Source: Bradyrhizobium huanghuaihaiense
GTDB taxonomy: Bacteria > Pseudomonadota > Alphaproteobacteria > Rhizobiales > Xanthobacteraceae
NCBI RefSeq assembly: GCF_007830635.1
Contig: NZ_VLLA01000021.1
Location: forward strand, 62,001 to 126,000
DNA length: 64,000 nucleotides
Direction: 5' to 3'
Each line of letters begins with the position of its first letter. Position 1 is the first letter of the stretch. Under the pieces are notes generated by a model. That model was given only the letters and a program-made list of their open reading frames with translations. It was not told the DNA's origin and ran no database searches. A program made the position numbers and the translations under genes. Positions 35,420 through 44,072 of this stretch are shown in pieces.

Positions 35420-35819
35420 CCGATCCGAGCGAGATGATCTCGTAGGGCGCGCTCGCGCCCGGCGAACGATAGACGTATATGTGGCCCCAGGGATCGCTCG
35501 GCACCACGCCGCCGCGCAAATAGGGCCCGTTCCAGCCGGACTGGTTGTTGTTGCGGGTCAGCGCCGCGAGGCCTTCATTGGACGTCGGATAGCGGCCGAG
35601 ATCGAGATAATAGAGATCGAGCGCGCTGGAAAAACTCTCGATCTGGATCTTCGCAGCCTTCGCCTTGGATTCGCTGAGATAGTTCAGCACGCGCGGCCCG
35701 ACCAGCGCCATGATCATCCCGATGATGGTGATGACGACCAGCATCTCGACGAGGGTGAAGCCTGCTTCCCCTCGGCGTGCGCGCCGCCGACCGCGGCTTG
35801 CTGTTGGATGTTTGGTCAC
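35364..35819 (-). CDS. gspG: Major pseudopilin GspG
   Basis: A 151-residue protein starting at GTG 35819. A basic leader (HPTASRGRRRARRGEAG) precedes the cleavage site and FTLVEMLVVITIIGMIMALV. Family-diagnostic segments follow: SALDLYYLDLGRYPTSNEGL, GWNGPYLRGGVVPSDPWG and IISLGSDGQEGG, the calcium loop region. It forms the pseudopilus shaft. The longer frame reaching 36344 is antisense-like DNA over gspF and is rejected. Confidence 0.9.
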   Translation of the reverse strand: MTKHPTASRGRRRARRGEAGFTLVEMLVVITIIGMIMALVGPRVLNYLSESKAKAAKIQIESFSSALDLYYLDLGRYPTSNEGLAALTRNNNQSGWNGPYLRGGVVPSDPWGHIYVYRSPGASAPYEIISLGSDGQEGGSGTAADIVSGAR

Positions 35820-35842
35820 TTCAAACTTCTCCCGTTCCCTGC

Positions 35843-37054
35843 CTATCCGACAATCTGGCTCACCGACATCAGCGCCGTCATCACCGACGTGATCAGGCCA
35901 CCGACGACCAGCGAGATCGCGATGATCGCCGCTGGTCCCGCGATGCCGACCGCACGGTCCAGCGTTCGCTGCAACTTGGCCTCGTAGAATTCGGCGACCC
36001 GCCCGGACAGCATCGGCAATTGGCCGGTCTCGTCGCCGAGCCGGAGCATGCGCACGGCCATCGCCGGCAACGCCGCGGTCTCGGCCAGCGCATCGGAAAG
36101 TTTCGAGCCGTGGCGGACGCGGTCGGCGGCCTCGCTCCAGACCGTGGACGGGCCGGTTGTGGCCATCATGTCGATGAGGATGCGCAGCGTGGTGGTGAGA
36201 TTGACGCCGCTGCCGAGCAGCAGGCCGAGATTGCGGCAGAACAGCGCCGTGCGGTACGCGCTCATGATGTTGCGGATCGCCGGCAGATGCGTGATCGCAT
36301 GGGTGATGCCGCGGCGGATACGCTCTTGCCGCAGCAGAAGCCATGTCGCGGCGATGACGGTCGCAAGGCCGGCCAGCATCACGTCGGAATTGCCGCGCAG
36401 GAAGGTCGAGATGTTGAGGAAGACACCGACGACCGGATCGACCTTGGCACCGAAATCCTGCAGCACGGATGCGAACTGCGGCAGCACGAAGGTGAGGAAG
36501 AACAGCAGCACGCAGCCGGCCGCGCCGAGCACGAACAAGGGATAGCGGATCGCATCCGACAGCCGGCGCCTCAAGGCCTCGCTGCGCGCGCGTTCGCCGG
36601 CCAGCACCTCCAGAACCTGATCGAGGGATCCCGAGGCCTCGCCGACCCGCACCAGCGCGATGTACATCGGCGGAAACAGCCCCTCATGCCGTGCCAGTGC
36701 CTCGGCGAAGCTCTCGCCGGAGACGACGCGGGAACGGATGTCGGCAACGACCGGCCGCAGCCGGCCGAAATCGGGATCGGCCGCGAGCAGCTCCAATCCG
36801 TCATTGATGCGGGCGCCGGCCCGCAAGAGCAGCGCGAGGTCGCGGGTGAAGATGGTGACGTCTTCCGGCTTCGGCCGGTTGAAGAGGCTGGTGACGCGGC
36901 CGGCAGCGCCGCCCTCCTCCGGCGTCACGTTGTCGACCAGGACGAGGCCGAGCCGCTCGATCCGCTGCGCGACGTCGCTCGCCGCGGGCGCGGCGATGGC
37001 GCCGGAGACCAGTTCGCCGTGGGCGTTGAGTGCGCGGTAACGATAGTTCGGCAT
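35843..37054 (-). CDS. gspF: Type II secretion platform protein GspF
   Basis: A 403-residue integral inner-membrane protein with two repeated GspF domains (about 70-190 and 270-395) and three transmembrane segments. Signatures include PNYRYRALNAHGELVSG at the N terminus, TIFTRDLALLLRAGARINDG, LVRVGEASGSLDQVLE, ALFCRNLGLLLGSGVNL and MLRLGDETGQLPMLSGRVAE. It is the platform that pairs with GspE. It is separated from gspE by a hairpin-rich repeat of about 215 bases. Confidence 0.93.
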   Translation of the reverse strand: MPNYRYRALNAHGELVSGAIAAPAASDVAQRIERLGLVLVDNVTPEEGGAAGRVTSLFNRPKPEDVTIFTRDLALLLRAGARINDGLELLAADPDFGRLRPVVADIRSRVVSGESFAEALARHEGLFPPMYIALVRVGEASGSLDQVLEVLAGERARSEALRRRLSDAIRYPLFVLGAAGCVLLFFLTFVLPQFASVLQDFGAKVDPVVGVFLNISTFLRGNSDVMLAGLATVIAATWLLLRQERIRRGITHAITHLPAIRNIMSAYRTALFCRNLGLLLGSGVNLTTTLRILIDMMATTGPSTVWSEAADRVRHGSKLSDALAETAALPAMAVRMLRLGDETGQLPMLSGRVAEFYEAKLQRTLDRAVGIAGPAAIIAISLVVGGLITSVMTALMSVSQIVG

Positions 37055-37106
37055 GCGTCAGTGCAAGATGAGCTTGGGTTGAATAGATTGGCCGCGAGGT
37101 CGGTAC

Positions 37107-37224
37107 ACCTCTCCCGCTTGCGGGAGAGGTCGCGCCGAAGGCGCGGGTGAGGGCTCTCTCCTCTTGGGGGTTCTCGATTGCGGAGACACCCTCTCCCCAA
37201 CCCTCCCCCGCAAGCGGGGGAGGG
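37107..37224. repeat. Hairpin-rich intergenic repeat element between gspE and gspF
   Basis: Three perfect hairpins in a row: 37107-37130 (ACCTCTCCCGC paired with GCGGGAGAGGT, 2-base loop), 37131-37145 (CGCGCC/GGCGCG) and 37201-37224 (CCCTCCCCCGC/GCGGGGGAGGG). This modular make-up is that of palindromic intergenic elements that occur in many copies in rhizobial genomes. Within an operon it may stabilise or process the mRNA. Confidence 0.7.
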
Positions 37225-37270
37225 AGCACCCCTCCCTCATCGCGGCATATGAGCCTGATCTCATCATGTC

Positions 37271-38959
37271 CTAGCGCACCGTCGTGACGCGGAAGACCTC
37301 GGGCACGGTGGTGAGCCCGGCCCGGCATTTGGCCACCGCGTCCTCCAGCATGGTCGTCATGCCGCCTCGCATCGCGGCGGCGTCGATCGAATGGGAGTCG
37401 GTCTGCGGTCCGACCAGCTGGCGCACCTCGTCGGACATTTCGAGGATCTCGAACACGCCGTTGCGGCCGCGATAGCCGGTGCCGCCGCAGCGCTCGCAGC
37501 CGCCGGCCTCGTGCACGACCTCGCCGCACCTGAAGCCGATCACCGCAAGGCGCGGATCCTTGGCAAGATCGGCCTCGGTCAACGCATGCGGCACCTTGCA
37601 GCGGTCGCACAGGACGCGCACCAGGCGCTGCGCCACCACCGCGCGCAGTGTCGACTTCAGCAGGAAGCCCTCGATGCCGAGATCGATCAGGCGCGGCACG
37701 GCGGCGGCCGCCGTCTCGGTGTGCAGCGTCGTCAGCACGAGATGGCCGGTCAGCGCGGCATGGATCGCGATATGGGCGGTCTCGGCGTCGCGGACCTCGC
37801 CGACCATGATGACGTCGGGGTCCTGGCGCACGAAAGCGCGCATGGCCGAGGCGAAGGTCAGCCCGATCGACGGCTTGACCTGGGACTGGTTGATGCCGGG
37901 GATCTCGTATTCGACGGGATCCTCGATGGTGAGGATCTTTCGCGTCGGCTCGTTCAGGATCGACAGCATGGTGGCGAGCGTCGTGGTCTTGCCGCTGCCG
38001 GTCGGCCCCGTCACGACGATCATGCCGTGCGGCATCGCCAGGAGGCGCGTCATCACGCTCTCGTCGCGTGCGGCGAGGCCAAGCTTGCTCGTCTCCAGGA
38101 GACCGCGGTCGCGCGGCAAGAGGCGGATGACGGCGCTCTCGCCGTGCTGCGTCGGCATGGTGGCGACGCGGACGTCGAGCTCGCTGCGCCCGACACGCAC
38201 GCGCGCGGCGCCGTCCTGCGGCAGCCGCCGCTCCGCGATGTTGAGGCTGGCGAGAATCTTGATGCGCGAGATCAACGCCTGCGGCGGGATGCCGTGCGGC
38301 GACGGCAGTGCACGCAAGAGGCCGTCGACGCGCATGCGCACGGCGAGTCCGGCGCGGAACGGCTCGACATGGATGTCGCTCGCGCGCAAGTCCACCGCGC
38401 GCTCCAGGAGATCGTTGAGCGCGCGCACCACCGGCGCACCGCTGGCGAGATCGCGCAGGCTTTCGATGTCGTCGTCGGACTGCTGCGCGACGCTCCTGCC
38501 GCTTCGATCGGCATTTGCGTCGTCGGCCTCGGCCCGTTGATCGAGCACCGTCGTAATGTCCTCATATGACGCTACGACGACATCGACCGGTGTCCCGAAC
38601 ACGATTTCGGCGGCGCGAATGGCAGCGGTGTCGGAGGGATCGGCAACGGCCAGCCGAAACGCGTCATCGGTCGAACTGAAGGGAAAAATGGTGGATTCAC
38701 GCAGGAAACGCCGCGAAAAGCCGTCGAGACGAGGCGCAGCCGCGAGCAGTTGCGGAAGGCTCAGCCGCGGCAGGGCAAAATAGTCGGAGACTTCATCTGC
38801 GAATTCGGCTGCGGAAAGATCGGTGGCCTCCCACAATTCGCGCAAGGGGCGAGTCAGCGCGGGATTGGCCGACTTGTCGATATGGGCGTGCGCCCGCTGC
38901 GGCAGTGAATATTTTTCCAGGAGGTGCTGCCGGAAGCTATCTGCGGAGCGGTCGCGCAT
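37271..38959 (-). CDS. gspE: Type II secretion ATPase GspE
   Basis: A 562-residue traffic ATPase. The N-terminal GspE-N domain (about 50-150) interacts with GspL; the ATPase core has the Walker A GPTGSGKTTTL, the Asp box (ILTIEDPVEYEIPGINQSQV) and the Walker B/His region MVGEVRDAETAHIAIHAALTG. The C-terminal zinc segment contains CDRC...CERCGGTGYRGR. ATG 38959 (MRDRSADSF) is preferred to the TTG at 38998. It is the first gene of the long minus-strand gsp operon, divergent from gspD. Confidence 0.95.
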   Translation of the reverse strand: MRDRSADSFRQHLLEKYSLPQRAHAHIDKSANPALTRPLRELWEATDLSAAEFADEVSDYFALPRLSLPQLLAAAPRLDGFSRRFLRESTIFPFSSTDDAFRLAVADPSDTAAIRAAEIVFGTPVDVVVASYEDITTVLDQRAEADDANADRSGRSVAQQSDDDIESLRDLASGAPVVRALNDLLERAVDLRASDIHVEPFRAGLAVRMRVDGLLRALPSPHGIPPQALISRIKILASLNIAERRLPQDGAARVRVGRSELDVRVATMPTQHGESAVIRLLPRDRGLLETSKLGLAARDESVMTRLLAMPHGMIVVTGPTGSGKTTTLATMLSILNEPTRKILTIEDPVEYEIPGINQSQVKPSIGLTFASAMRAFVRQDPDVIMVGEVRDAETAHIAIHAALTGHLVLTTLHTETAAAAVPRLIDLGIEGFLLKSTLRAVVAQRLVRVLCDRCKVPHALTEADLAKDPRLAVIGFRCGEVVHEAGGCERCGGTGYRGRNGVFEILEMSDEVRQLVGPQTDSHSIDAAAMRGGMTTMLEDAVAKCRAGLTTVPEVFRVTTVR

Positions 38960-39026
38960 CGCATTCACAGCGTTGACCTTGTTACCTGAATGCAACAACT
39001 TAGGGGTTAAGGACGACCCTTTGCCC

Positions 39027-39054
39027 TTGACTTATTTCTTAGCAAAAACATAAT
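39027..39054 (+). promoter_or_regulatory. Probable sigma70 promoter of gspD
   Basis: TTGACT (39027-39032), a 16-base spacer, then CATAAT (39049-39054), about 40 bases before the gspD ATG at 39096, in an A/T-rich patch of the divergent gspE-gspD gap. This is one of the best promoter matches in the window. Confidence 0.6.
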
Positions 39055-39095
39055 CGTGGCGCAAACGATTGCGCGTCCGAACCGAGGGGGATCGG

Positions 39096-41477
39096 ATGCA
39101 ATTTCCAATCACTCCTAGCGTTGGCAGGCGTATTTTGTTTAGGGTGCTCCAGCCGCTTTCGCGCCTTCGCTCAGCGTTGCCTGGAACGCTCATCCTGTTG
39201 TCGTCTGCCTTCCTGCTCGGCGCTTGCATCGTCACCGCCGACCAGTCGATCGAGGCCGATCCAAAGGATCCGCGCGCCCAGGACATCGCCGACAAGATCC
39301 GTTCCCTCGACCTGCAGCCGCGGCAACCTGCGGATGCGGGCGCGAGCGGCATTGCTCAGGCGAAATCGTCCAAGCCCGCGATCTACCTCAGCGATGGTGC
39401 AACGCCGCAAGGTGGCGCGCTCGCCGAGCGCGACGATGGCGGCGGCAGCGGCTACGACCTCAATTTCGAGAATGCTCCGGTCGCCAGCGTGGCAAAGGTC
39501 ATTCTTGGCGACGTTCTGAACGTCGGCTACACGATCGACCCGCGCGTGCAGGGGACCGTGACGTTGGCCTCGGTGCGCCCCGTGCCCAAGGCGGACGCGC
39601 TCTACGTGCTGGAGAACGCGCTACGCATGTCCGGTGTCGCGCTGGTCCGCGACCGCACCGGCTATCGCCTGCTCCCGGCGCCGGAAGCCGGTCCCGGCGG
39701 GGTCGATCGTTCCGTGAACGCAGCGGCCGGTCAGGGCATCACAGTGGTGCCGCTGCGCTATGTCTCGTCGCAGAACATCTTCAAGCTGCTCGATGCCTTC
39801 GGTGTGAAGGCCTCGACCATGCGTGCCGACAATGCCCGCAACACGCTGATCGTCAGCGGCAGCGGCAGCGATCGCGCGGCCGCAGTCGACACCATCCTCT
39901 CCTTCGACGCGGACTGGATGCGCGGACAATCCGTCGGCATCTTCCCGGTGCGCAATTCCTCGCCGGAGCCTGTCATCACCGAGATCGAGAAGATCATGGA
40001 TTCCGGTGAAGGCGGCATGAGCCAGAACGTGATCAAGTTCCAGCCGATCTCGCGGCTCAACTCGATTCTCGTGGTGAGCCAGAAGCCGGAATATCTCAAG
40101 CGCGCCCAGACGTGGATCGCGCGGCTCGATCGCTCCGACACCGACGGGGTGAACCTGAAGTCCTATCCGCTGCGCTACGGCAATTCCAAGCTGATCGTGT
40201 CGCTGCTGAATGAGATGCTGCTCAGCCAAGGCTCGGCAAGCAGCTCGACGCTGGACAACGCGTCGAGCCAGATTGCACCGGGCGCCGGGATGTCGACGAC
40301 GTCCTCCAGCAATCCCGTGGCGTCGCTGAGCGCACTGCCGACTGCCGCCGCGGGCGCGGCAACGCCCGTCACCACGCCTCCGGGATCATCGCTCAGCGCC
40401 CGTCCCGCTCCGGCCGCCGCCGCGACGCCGGCGCAGGACAATGGCCTCGGCGGTCCGCCGGGCGGCGGCGCCAAGTCCGGCCTCAACGGCATCCTCCAGA
40501 ACGTACGGATCACCGCCGACGTCACCAACAACGCCGTGCTGGTCTACGCCAATCAGGAGTCGCAGCGCATCGTCGAGCAGACCATCCGTCAGATCGACAG
40601 GCCGCAGCGCCAGATCGCCATCGAAGCGACGATCGCCGAGGTGACGCTGAACGACCAGCTGAACTATGGCGTGCAGTTCTTCCTCGCCAGCAAGCAGGGC
40701 TCGATCTCCAACACCATTTCGGGCATCAGCAACAGCGCCACGATCGGCAGCAACACCGAGCCGGCGAGCAACGCGGTCAATGCCGCCGCCGGCGCCCTGC
40801 TCGGCCGCGCGTTGCCGGGCTTCAACTTCCTGATCGGCGCCGAGAACTCGCCGCGCGTCGTGCTCGACGCGTTGCACGGCATCACCAACGTCAAGGTGCT
40901 GTCGAACCCGTCGCTGGTGGTGCTGGACAACCAGGCCGCGACCTTGCAGGTCGGCGACCAGGTGCCGTTCTCGACGGGCACTGCGACCGTGCTGACCGCC
41001 AACAACACCGTGGTCAACACCATCGACTACAAGAACACCGGCATCATCCTGCGCGTGCTGCCGCGCGCCAACGCCAACGGCAACGTCGTGCTCGACATCG
41101 AGCAGGAGATCTCGAGCGTGGCCGCCGGCAGTGCCAACTCGTTGACGCCGACGATCTCGCAGCGCCGGGTCAAGAGCTCGATCGCGGTGACGAGCGGGCA
41201 GACCGTGCTGCTCGCCGGCCTGATCAGCGAGACCGAGAACAGGCAGCGCCAGGGCCTGCCGATCCTGGATTCCATTCCCGGCGTGGGCGATGCCTTCTCG
41301 CATCAGTCCACCGCGCGTGCCCGCACCGAGTTGATCCTGTTCATCCGTCCGACCGTGATCAAGGACGGCGTCGATGCGCATGTCATCGCCGAGGAGATGC
41401 GCAGCAAGATGAACGGCCGTTTGGTCGGGACCAGCAATCCCGTGGTCACCGTGAGCCCGCCCAGGGCGGCGCGCTGA
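39096..41477 (+). CDS. gspD: Type II secretion secretin GspD (probable lipoprotein)
   Basis: A 793-residue secretin. The N terminus ends in LSSAFLLGAC, which fits a lipobox with lipidated Cys near residue 43 (ATG 39096, MQFPITPS). N0-N3 domains follow (LNFENAPVASVAKVILGDVL; VVPLRYVSSQNIFKLLDAFG; SYPLRYGNSKLIVSLLNEML), then an Ala/Pro/Ser-rich linker, and the secretin domain (IAIEATIAEVTLNDQLNYGV; VLSNPSLVVLDNQAATLQVG; TELILFIRPTVI). It forms the outer-membrane channel. A lipidated secretin can reach the outer membrane without a separate pilotin, as described for HxcQ of Pseudomonas; no pilotin is seen here. Confidence 0.93.
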   Translation: MQFPITPSVGRRILFRVLQPLSRLRSALPGTLILLSSAFLLGACIVTADQSIEADPKDPRAQDIADKIRSLDLQPRQPADAGASGIAQAKSSKPAIYLSDGATPQGGALAERDDGGGSGYDLNFENAPVASVAKVILGDVLNVGYTIDPRVQGTVTLASVRPVPKADALYVLENALRMSGVALVRDRTGYRLLPAPEAGPGGVDRSVNAAAGQGITVVPLRYVSSQNIFKLLDAFGVKASTMRADNARNTLIVSGSGSDRAAAVDTILSFDADWMRGQSVGIFPVRNSSPEPVITEIEKIMDSGEGGMSQNVIKFQPISRLNSILVVSQKPEYLKRAQTWIARLDRSDTDGVNLKSYPLRYGNSKLIVSLLNEMLLSQGSASSSTLDNASSQIAPGAGMSTTSSSNPVASLSALPTAAAGAATPVTTPPGSSLSARPAPAAAATPAQDNGLGGPPGGGAKSGLNGILQNVRITADVTNNAVLVYANQESQRIVEQTIRQIDRPQRQIAIEATIAEVTLNDQLNYGVQFFLASKQGSISNTISGISNSATIGSNTEPASNAVNAAAGALLGRALPGFNFLIGAENSPRVVLDALHGITNVKVLSNPSLVVLDNQAATLQVGDQVPFSTGTATVLTANNTVVNTIDYKNTGIILRVLPRANANGNVVLDIEQEISSVAAGSANSLTPTISQRRVKSSIAVTSGQTVLLAGLISETENRQRQGLPILDSIPGVGDAFSHQSTARARTELILFIRPTVIKDGVDAHVIAEEMRSKMNGRLVGTSNPVVTVSPPRAAR

Positions 41478-41481
41478 CGGC

Positions 41482-42078
41482 GTGACGGATCAGGCGGCGA
41501 ACGACGGCACGGGCGCTCCGCTCGCGCTCGGCATCGCCCCGCTGCTAGGGGTGTTCGCGAGCCTCGTCACCGCGCCGGGGGCGGAAGGCCTGTACGGCGC
41601 GTTCCTGGCTGCCCTGATGCTGGCGATCGCCGCGTACGATGCCCGCCACTACCTCATTCCGAACGAGCTGACGGGCGCAGCTTTCGCCCTCGCCTTGCTC
41701 CGCGCCGGGGCGCTCGTGCCCGATGTCGGCCTGGAGGCACTGCTCTGGCCGCTCGCCCGTGCCGCAGCCGTGGCGCTGCCGCTGCTGCTGCTGATGGCGC
41801 TCTACCGGCGCTGGCGCGGCCGTGACGGGCTCGGGCTCGGCGACGTCAAGCTCGCCGCGGTGTGCGGCGCCTGGCTCGATCTCGTGACCGTGGCGGCGGT
41901 GATCGAGCTTGCGGCCCTGCTCGCGATCGCCGTCTATGCCGCCAATGCTGCACTGCGAAGGAGACCGCTGCGCGCGACCGCCTTTCTGCCGTTCGGATTG
42001 TTCCTCGCCCCGGCGGTCTGGCTCGGTTGGCTGGGCGAGACCTGGTACGCCAACTGGCCTGGTGGCTGGCCCGGCTAA
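41482..42078 (+). CDS. gspO: Prepilin peptidase (A24 family, GspO-like)
   Basis: A 198-residue polytopic aspartic protease starting at GTG 41482, 4 bases after gspD. The two active-site aspartates are in IAAYDARHYLIPNELTG and in GLGLGDVKLAAVCGAW (G-x-G-D). It lacks the long N-terminal cytoplasmic methylase domain of full GspO/PilD, so it is of the short CpaA/TadV-like type; whether it methylates pseudopilins is unclear. It should cleave GspG-H-I-J-K. Confidence 0.88.
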   Translation: MTDQAANDGTGAPLALGIAPLLGVFASLVTAPGAEGLYGAFLAALMLAIAAYDARHYLIPNELTGAAFALALLRAGALVPDVGLEALLWPLARAAAVALPLLLLMALYRRWRGRDGLGLGDVKLAAVCGAWLDLVTVAAVIELAALLAIAVYAANAALRRRPLRATAFLPFGLFLAPAVWLGWLGETWYANWPGGWPG

Positions 42079-42146
42079 GGCGCGGTGATAGCAGGAGGAA
42101 TGGTCATTCCACCGCACGCGGAAGACGCCGCGCCGACGGTCGCCGT

Positions 42147-42179
42147 CTACTGTGCATGGGGTTGTTTTCGCAGTTTTTT
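42147..42179 (-). repeat. Dispersed intergenic repeat, copy 2
   Basis: Bases 42147-42172 are the exact reverse complement of 15839-15864; the flanking T-run (42174-42179) matches the A-run of copy 1. It lies between gspO and the convergent Sel1 gene. Confidence 0.75.
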
Positions 42180-42225
42180 GTTTGGGGGCGCGAACCGCCG
42201 GGGCAAGCCCGGCGCGTGAAGGCCG

Positions 42226-42795
42226 TCAGTGCTCGCGGCTCGGCGCCCATTCCAGCGCCCGCAGGCGGGCCTGGGCGATCTCTCCGCGCGTCATCTTGGT
42301 GGTGACGGCATCGCGGATCCGGGCCCGCGCCTCGCGCGCCGGAGGGGGCGCTGCAGCCGTCGACAGGTTGAGCCACTTGGAGGCCTCGACGATGTCCTGC
42401 GGCACGCCGAAGCCGCGGTCGTAGAGCAGGCCCAGGGAATATTGGGCACGGCTGTCGCCCTGCTCCGCCGCACGGCGGTACCACATCGCAGCTTCGGTAT
42501 AGTTCTGCGGCACGCCGCGCCCGGTCTCGAACAGGAAGCCGAGATAGGTCTGCGCCGCCGCGTTGCCGCGCTCGGCCAGCGGAATGAAGATGCGGGAGGC
42601 CGCCGCATAGTTCTGGCGCTGGAACGCGGAGACGCCCTGACGAAGCGACTGGGCCTCGGCCGGTGCGGCGAGGGTGAGCGTCGCGAGCAACACGAGAACA
42701 GCGGCGACCCATCCTGTCCGTCGCGCAAAACCGCGCGCCGCTTCCCGCGGCATCTGTCGGCAAAACCCCTGATCGTGGCTGTCGAGGGTCCCCAT
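42226..42795 (-). CDS. Secreted Sel1-repeat protein
   Basis: A 189-residue protein with a signal peptide after a basic start (RRTGWVAAVLVLLATLTLAAPAEA) and two complete Sel1 units, AAAQTYLGFLFETGRGVPQN and SRAQYSLGLLYDRGFGVPQD, preceded by a partial one (YAAASRIFIPLAERGN). Sel1 proteins act as scaffolds for protein contacts; no partner is evident. ATG 42795 or the internal ATG at 42753 (MPREAA) could be the start. It is convergent with gspO. Confidence 0.82.
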   Translation of the reverse strand: MGTLDSHDQGFCRQMPREAARGFARRTGWVAAVLVLLATLTLAAPAEAQSLRQGVSAFQRQNYAAASRIFIPLAERGNAAAQTYLGFLFETGRGVPQNYTEAAMWYRRAAEQGDSRAQYSLGLLYDRGFGVPQDIVEASKWLNLSTAAAPPPAREARARIRDAVTTKMTRGEIAQARLRALEWAPSREH

Positions 42796-42948
42796 CCCGC
42801 CCGCTCTCCCTGCTCCGCAGCCAGATTAGTCCGGTAGCACCGCGAAATCCAGAGTGAGTGCCGAGCACAACAATTCGCCGGGCATGGGTTGGCCTAACGC
42901 TCGATGCGACCGAGATGAATCCGGCTCTTTCGTCTACACCAATTGGAC

Positions 42949-44058
42949 TTAGGAGGCTCCCGCCGAGGCGTTCGCGGTCACCTCGCTGCGCCAGTTGCGC
43001 GCTGGTCGACCGAGAAGAGTCTTTATCGCGTTCGCCACTCGATGATAGTGCCGCTCGAAAAGAAGCGAGAAAACGAATGCCAAGACGTTGGTCACAACAA
43101 CCGCGACCAGCAGTCGCGACACGGTTGCATCCGTCCAAAAGCTGAATATCACACGCTGTATCGTGAGATGAATCAGAAAGAGCGAAAAGGAATAGTCTGC
43201 AACCACCTTGATGAACGAAGCCAACCGTCGCGGCACGATTCGGATCGCCTGAGTGATCTGCACCAAGCTCACGAACGAGAGGATCAACATCGGATACTGC
43301 CGCAAATTCGCATCATCACCAGGCGTACGCTGGATCAACCAAGTCGCCAGGGTGACTACCAAGGCCAAACACCAGAAGCCCACATTCGCCTTGTGTTCGG
43401 CTAGCGCTTTCACAACGAAATAGGAGGCGAACGCCAATAGCCAAAGCGCGAACAGCGCCCGATCAGTGCCCGGCAAATTCGAGAAATATGCGAGGGGCAT
43501 AAAAGCAAACATCGCGGCAACAACACAGCACAGCACTACATTTCGCCCTCGCACCAGGAAGTACAGTGCGCCGACAAAAAAGTAGATGTGAAATTCGAGC
43601 GCCACCGAAGTGAGCTGTCCCGCCGTCCCAAACGTCGATACACTCAGGCAGCAGGGCACGTTCTGCTGCATGAAGATATTGCCGATGAAGGTTTTCAGAT
43701 TGGTTGGATCAGCCTTTATTTCGATGCCGTACCATCGAAAAAGCACGGTGACGAGGCCGATGAGCAAGATGGCCGGCAGATACGCCGTATAGATTCTTGC
43801 AAACCGTTCTATGCCAAATTCGACAATGCCGTAGCCCGTCGAAGCCGATTTGAAGTCAAGCGTATAGGCGATCAGAAAGCCAGATAGAACGAAAAACAAC
43901 AACACACCATCGGTGGGGATGTATGTCGTTCCAAATCCACCAAAGTTGAAAGCATGACCAACGCAAACCATTTGCGCCGCAACGGCTCTCAGCAAGTCCA
44001 AAGTAACCGAGGTGTCGTTTTTTGCCGGATCTAAGCTAAACATACTCGGTCTCCCCAT
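42949..44058 (-). CDS. Membrane acyltransferase family 3 (OafA-like)
   Basis: A 369-residue protein with about 10 transmembrane segments. It begins with LDLLRAVAAQMVCVGHAFNFGG, which gives the R/H pair of acyltransferase-3 proteins, then DGVLLFFVLSGFLIAYTL and, near the end, YSFSLFLIHLTIQRVIF. Such proteins O-acetylate surface polysaccharide, lipids or antibiotics. The codon use and base composition are visibly less G+C-rich than the gsp and glycan genes. It is 14 bases downstream of another membrane-protein gene, probably co-transcribed. Confidence 0.88.
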   Translation of the reverse strand: MGRPSMFSLDPAKNDTSVTLDLLRAVAAQMVCVGHAFNFGGFGTTYIPTDGVLLFFVLSGFLIAYTLDFKSASTGYGIVEFGIERFARIYTAYLPAILLIGLVTVLFRWYGIEIKADPTNLKTFIGNIFMQQNVPCCLSVSTFGTAGQLTSVALEFHIYFFVGALYFLVRGRNVVLCCVVAAMFAFMPLAYFSNLPGTDRALFALWLLAFASYFVVKALAEHKANVGFWCLALVVTLATWLIQRTPGDDANLRQYPMLILSFVSLVQITQAIRIVPRRLASFIKVVADYSFSLFLIHLTIQRVIFSFWTDATVSRLLVAVVVTNVLAFVFSLLFERHYHRVANAIKTLLGRPARNWRSEVTANASAGAS

Positions 44059-44072
44059 CCGGTCGGCCTCAC

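Noticed and set aside
35777..37150. 457-codon plus-strand frame opposite gspF and gspG
   Set aside because: The composition is shadow-like (Asp/Arg/His/Gln-rich) and the minus strand carries unmistakable gsp genes.
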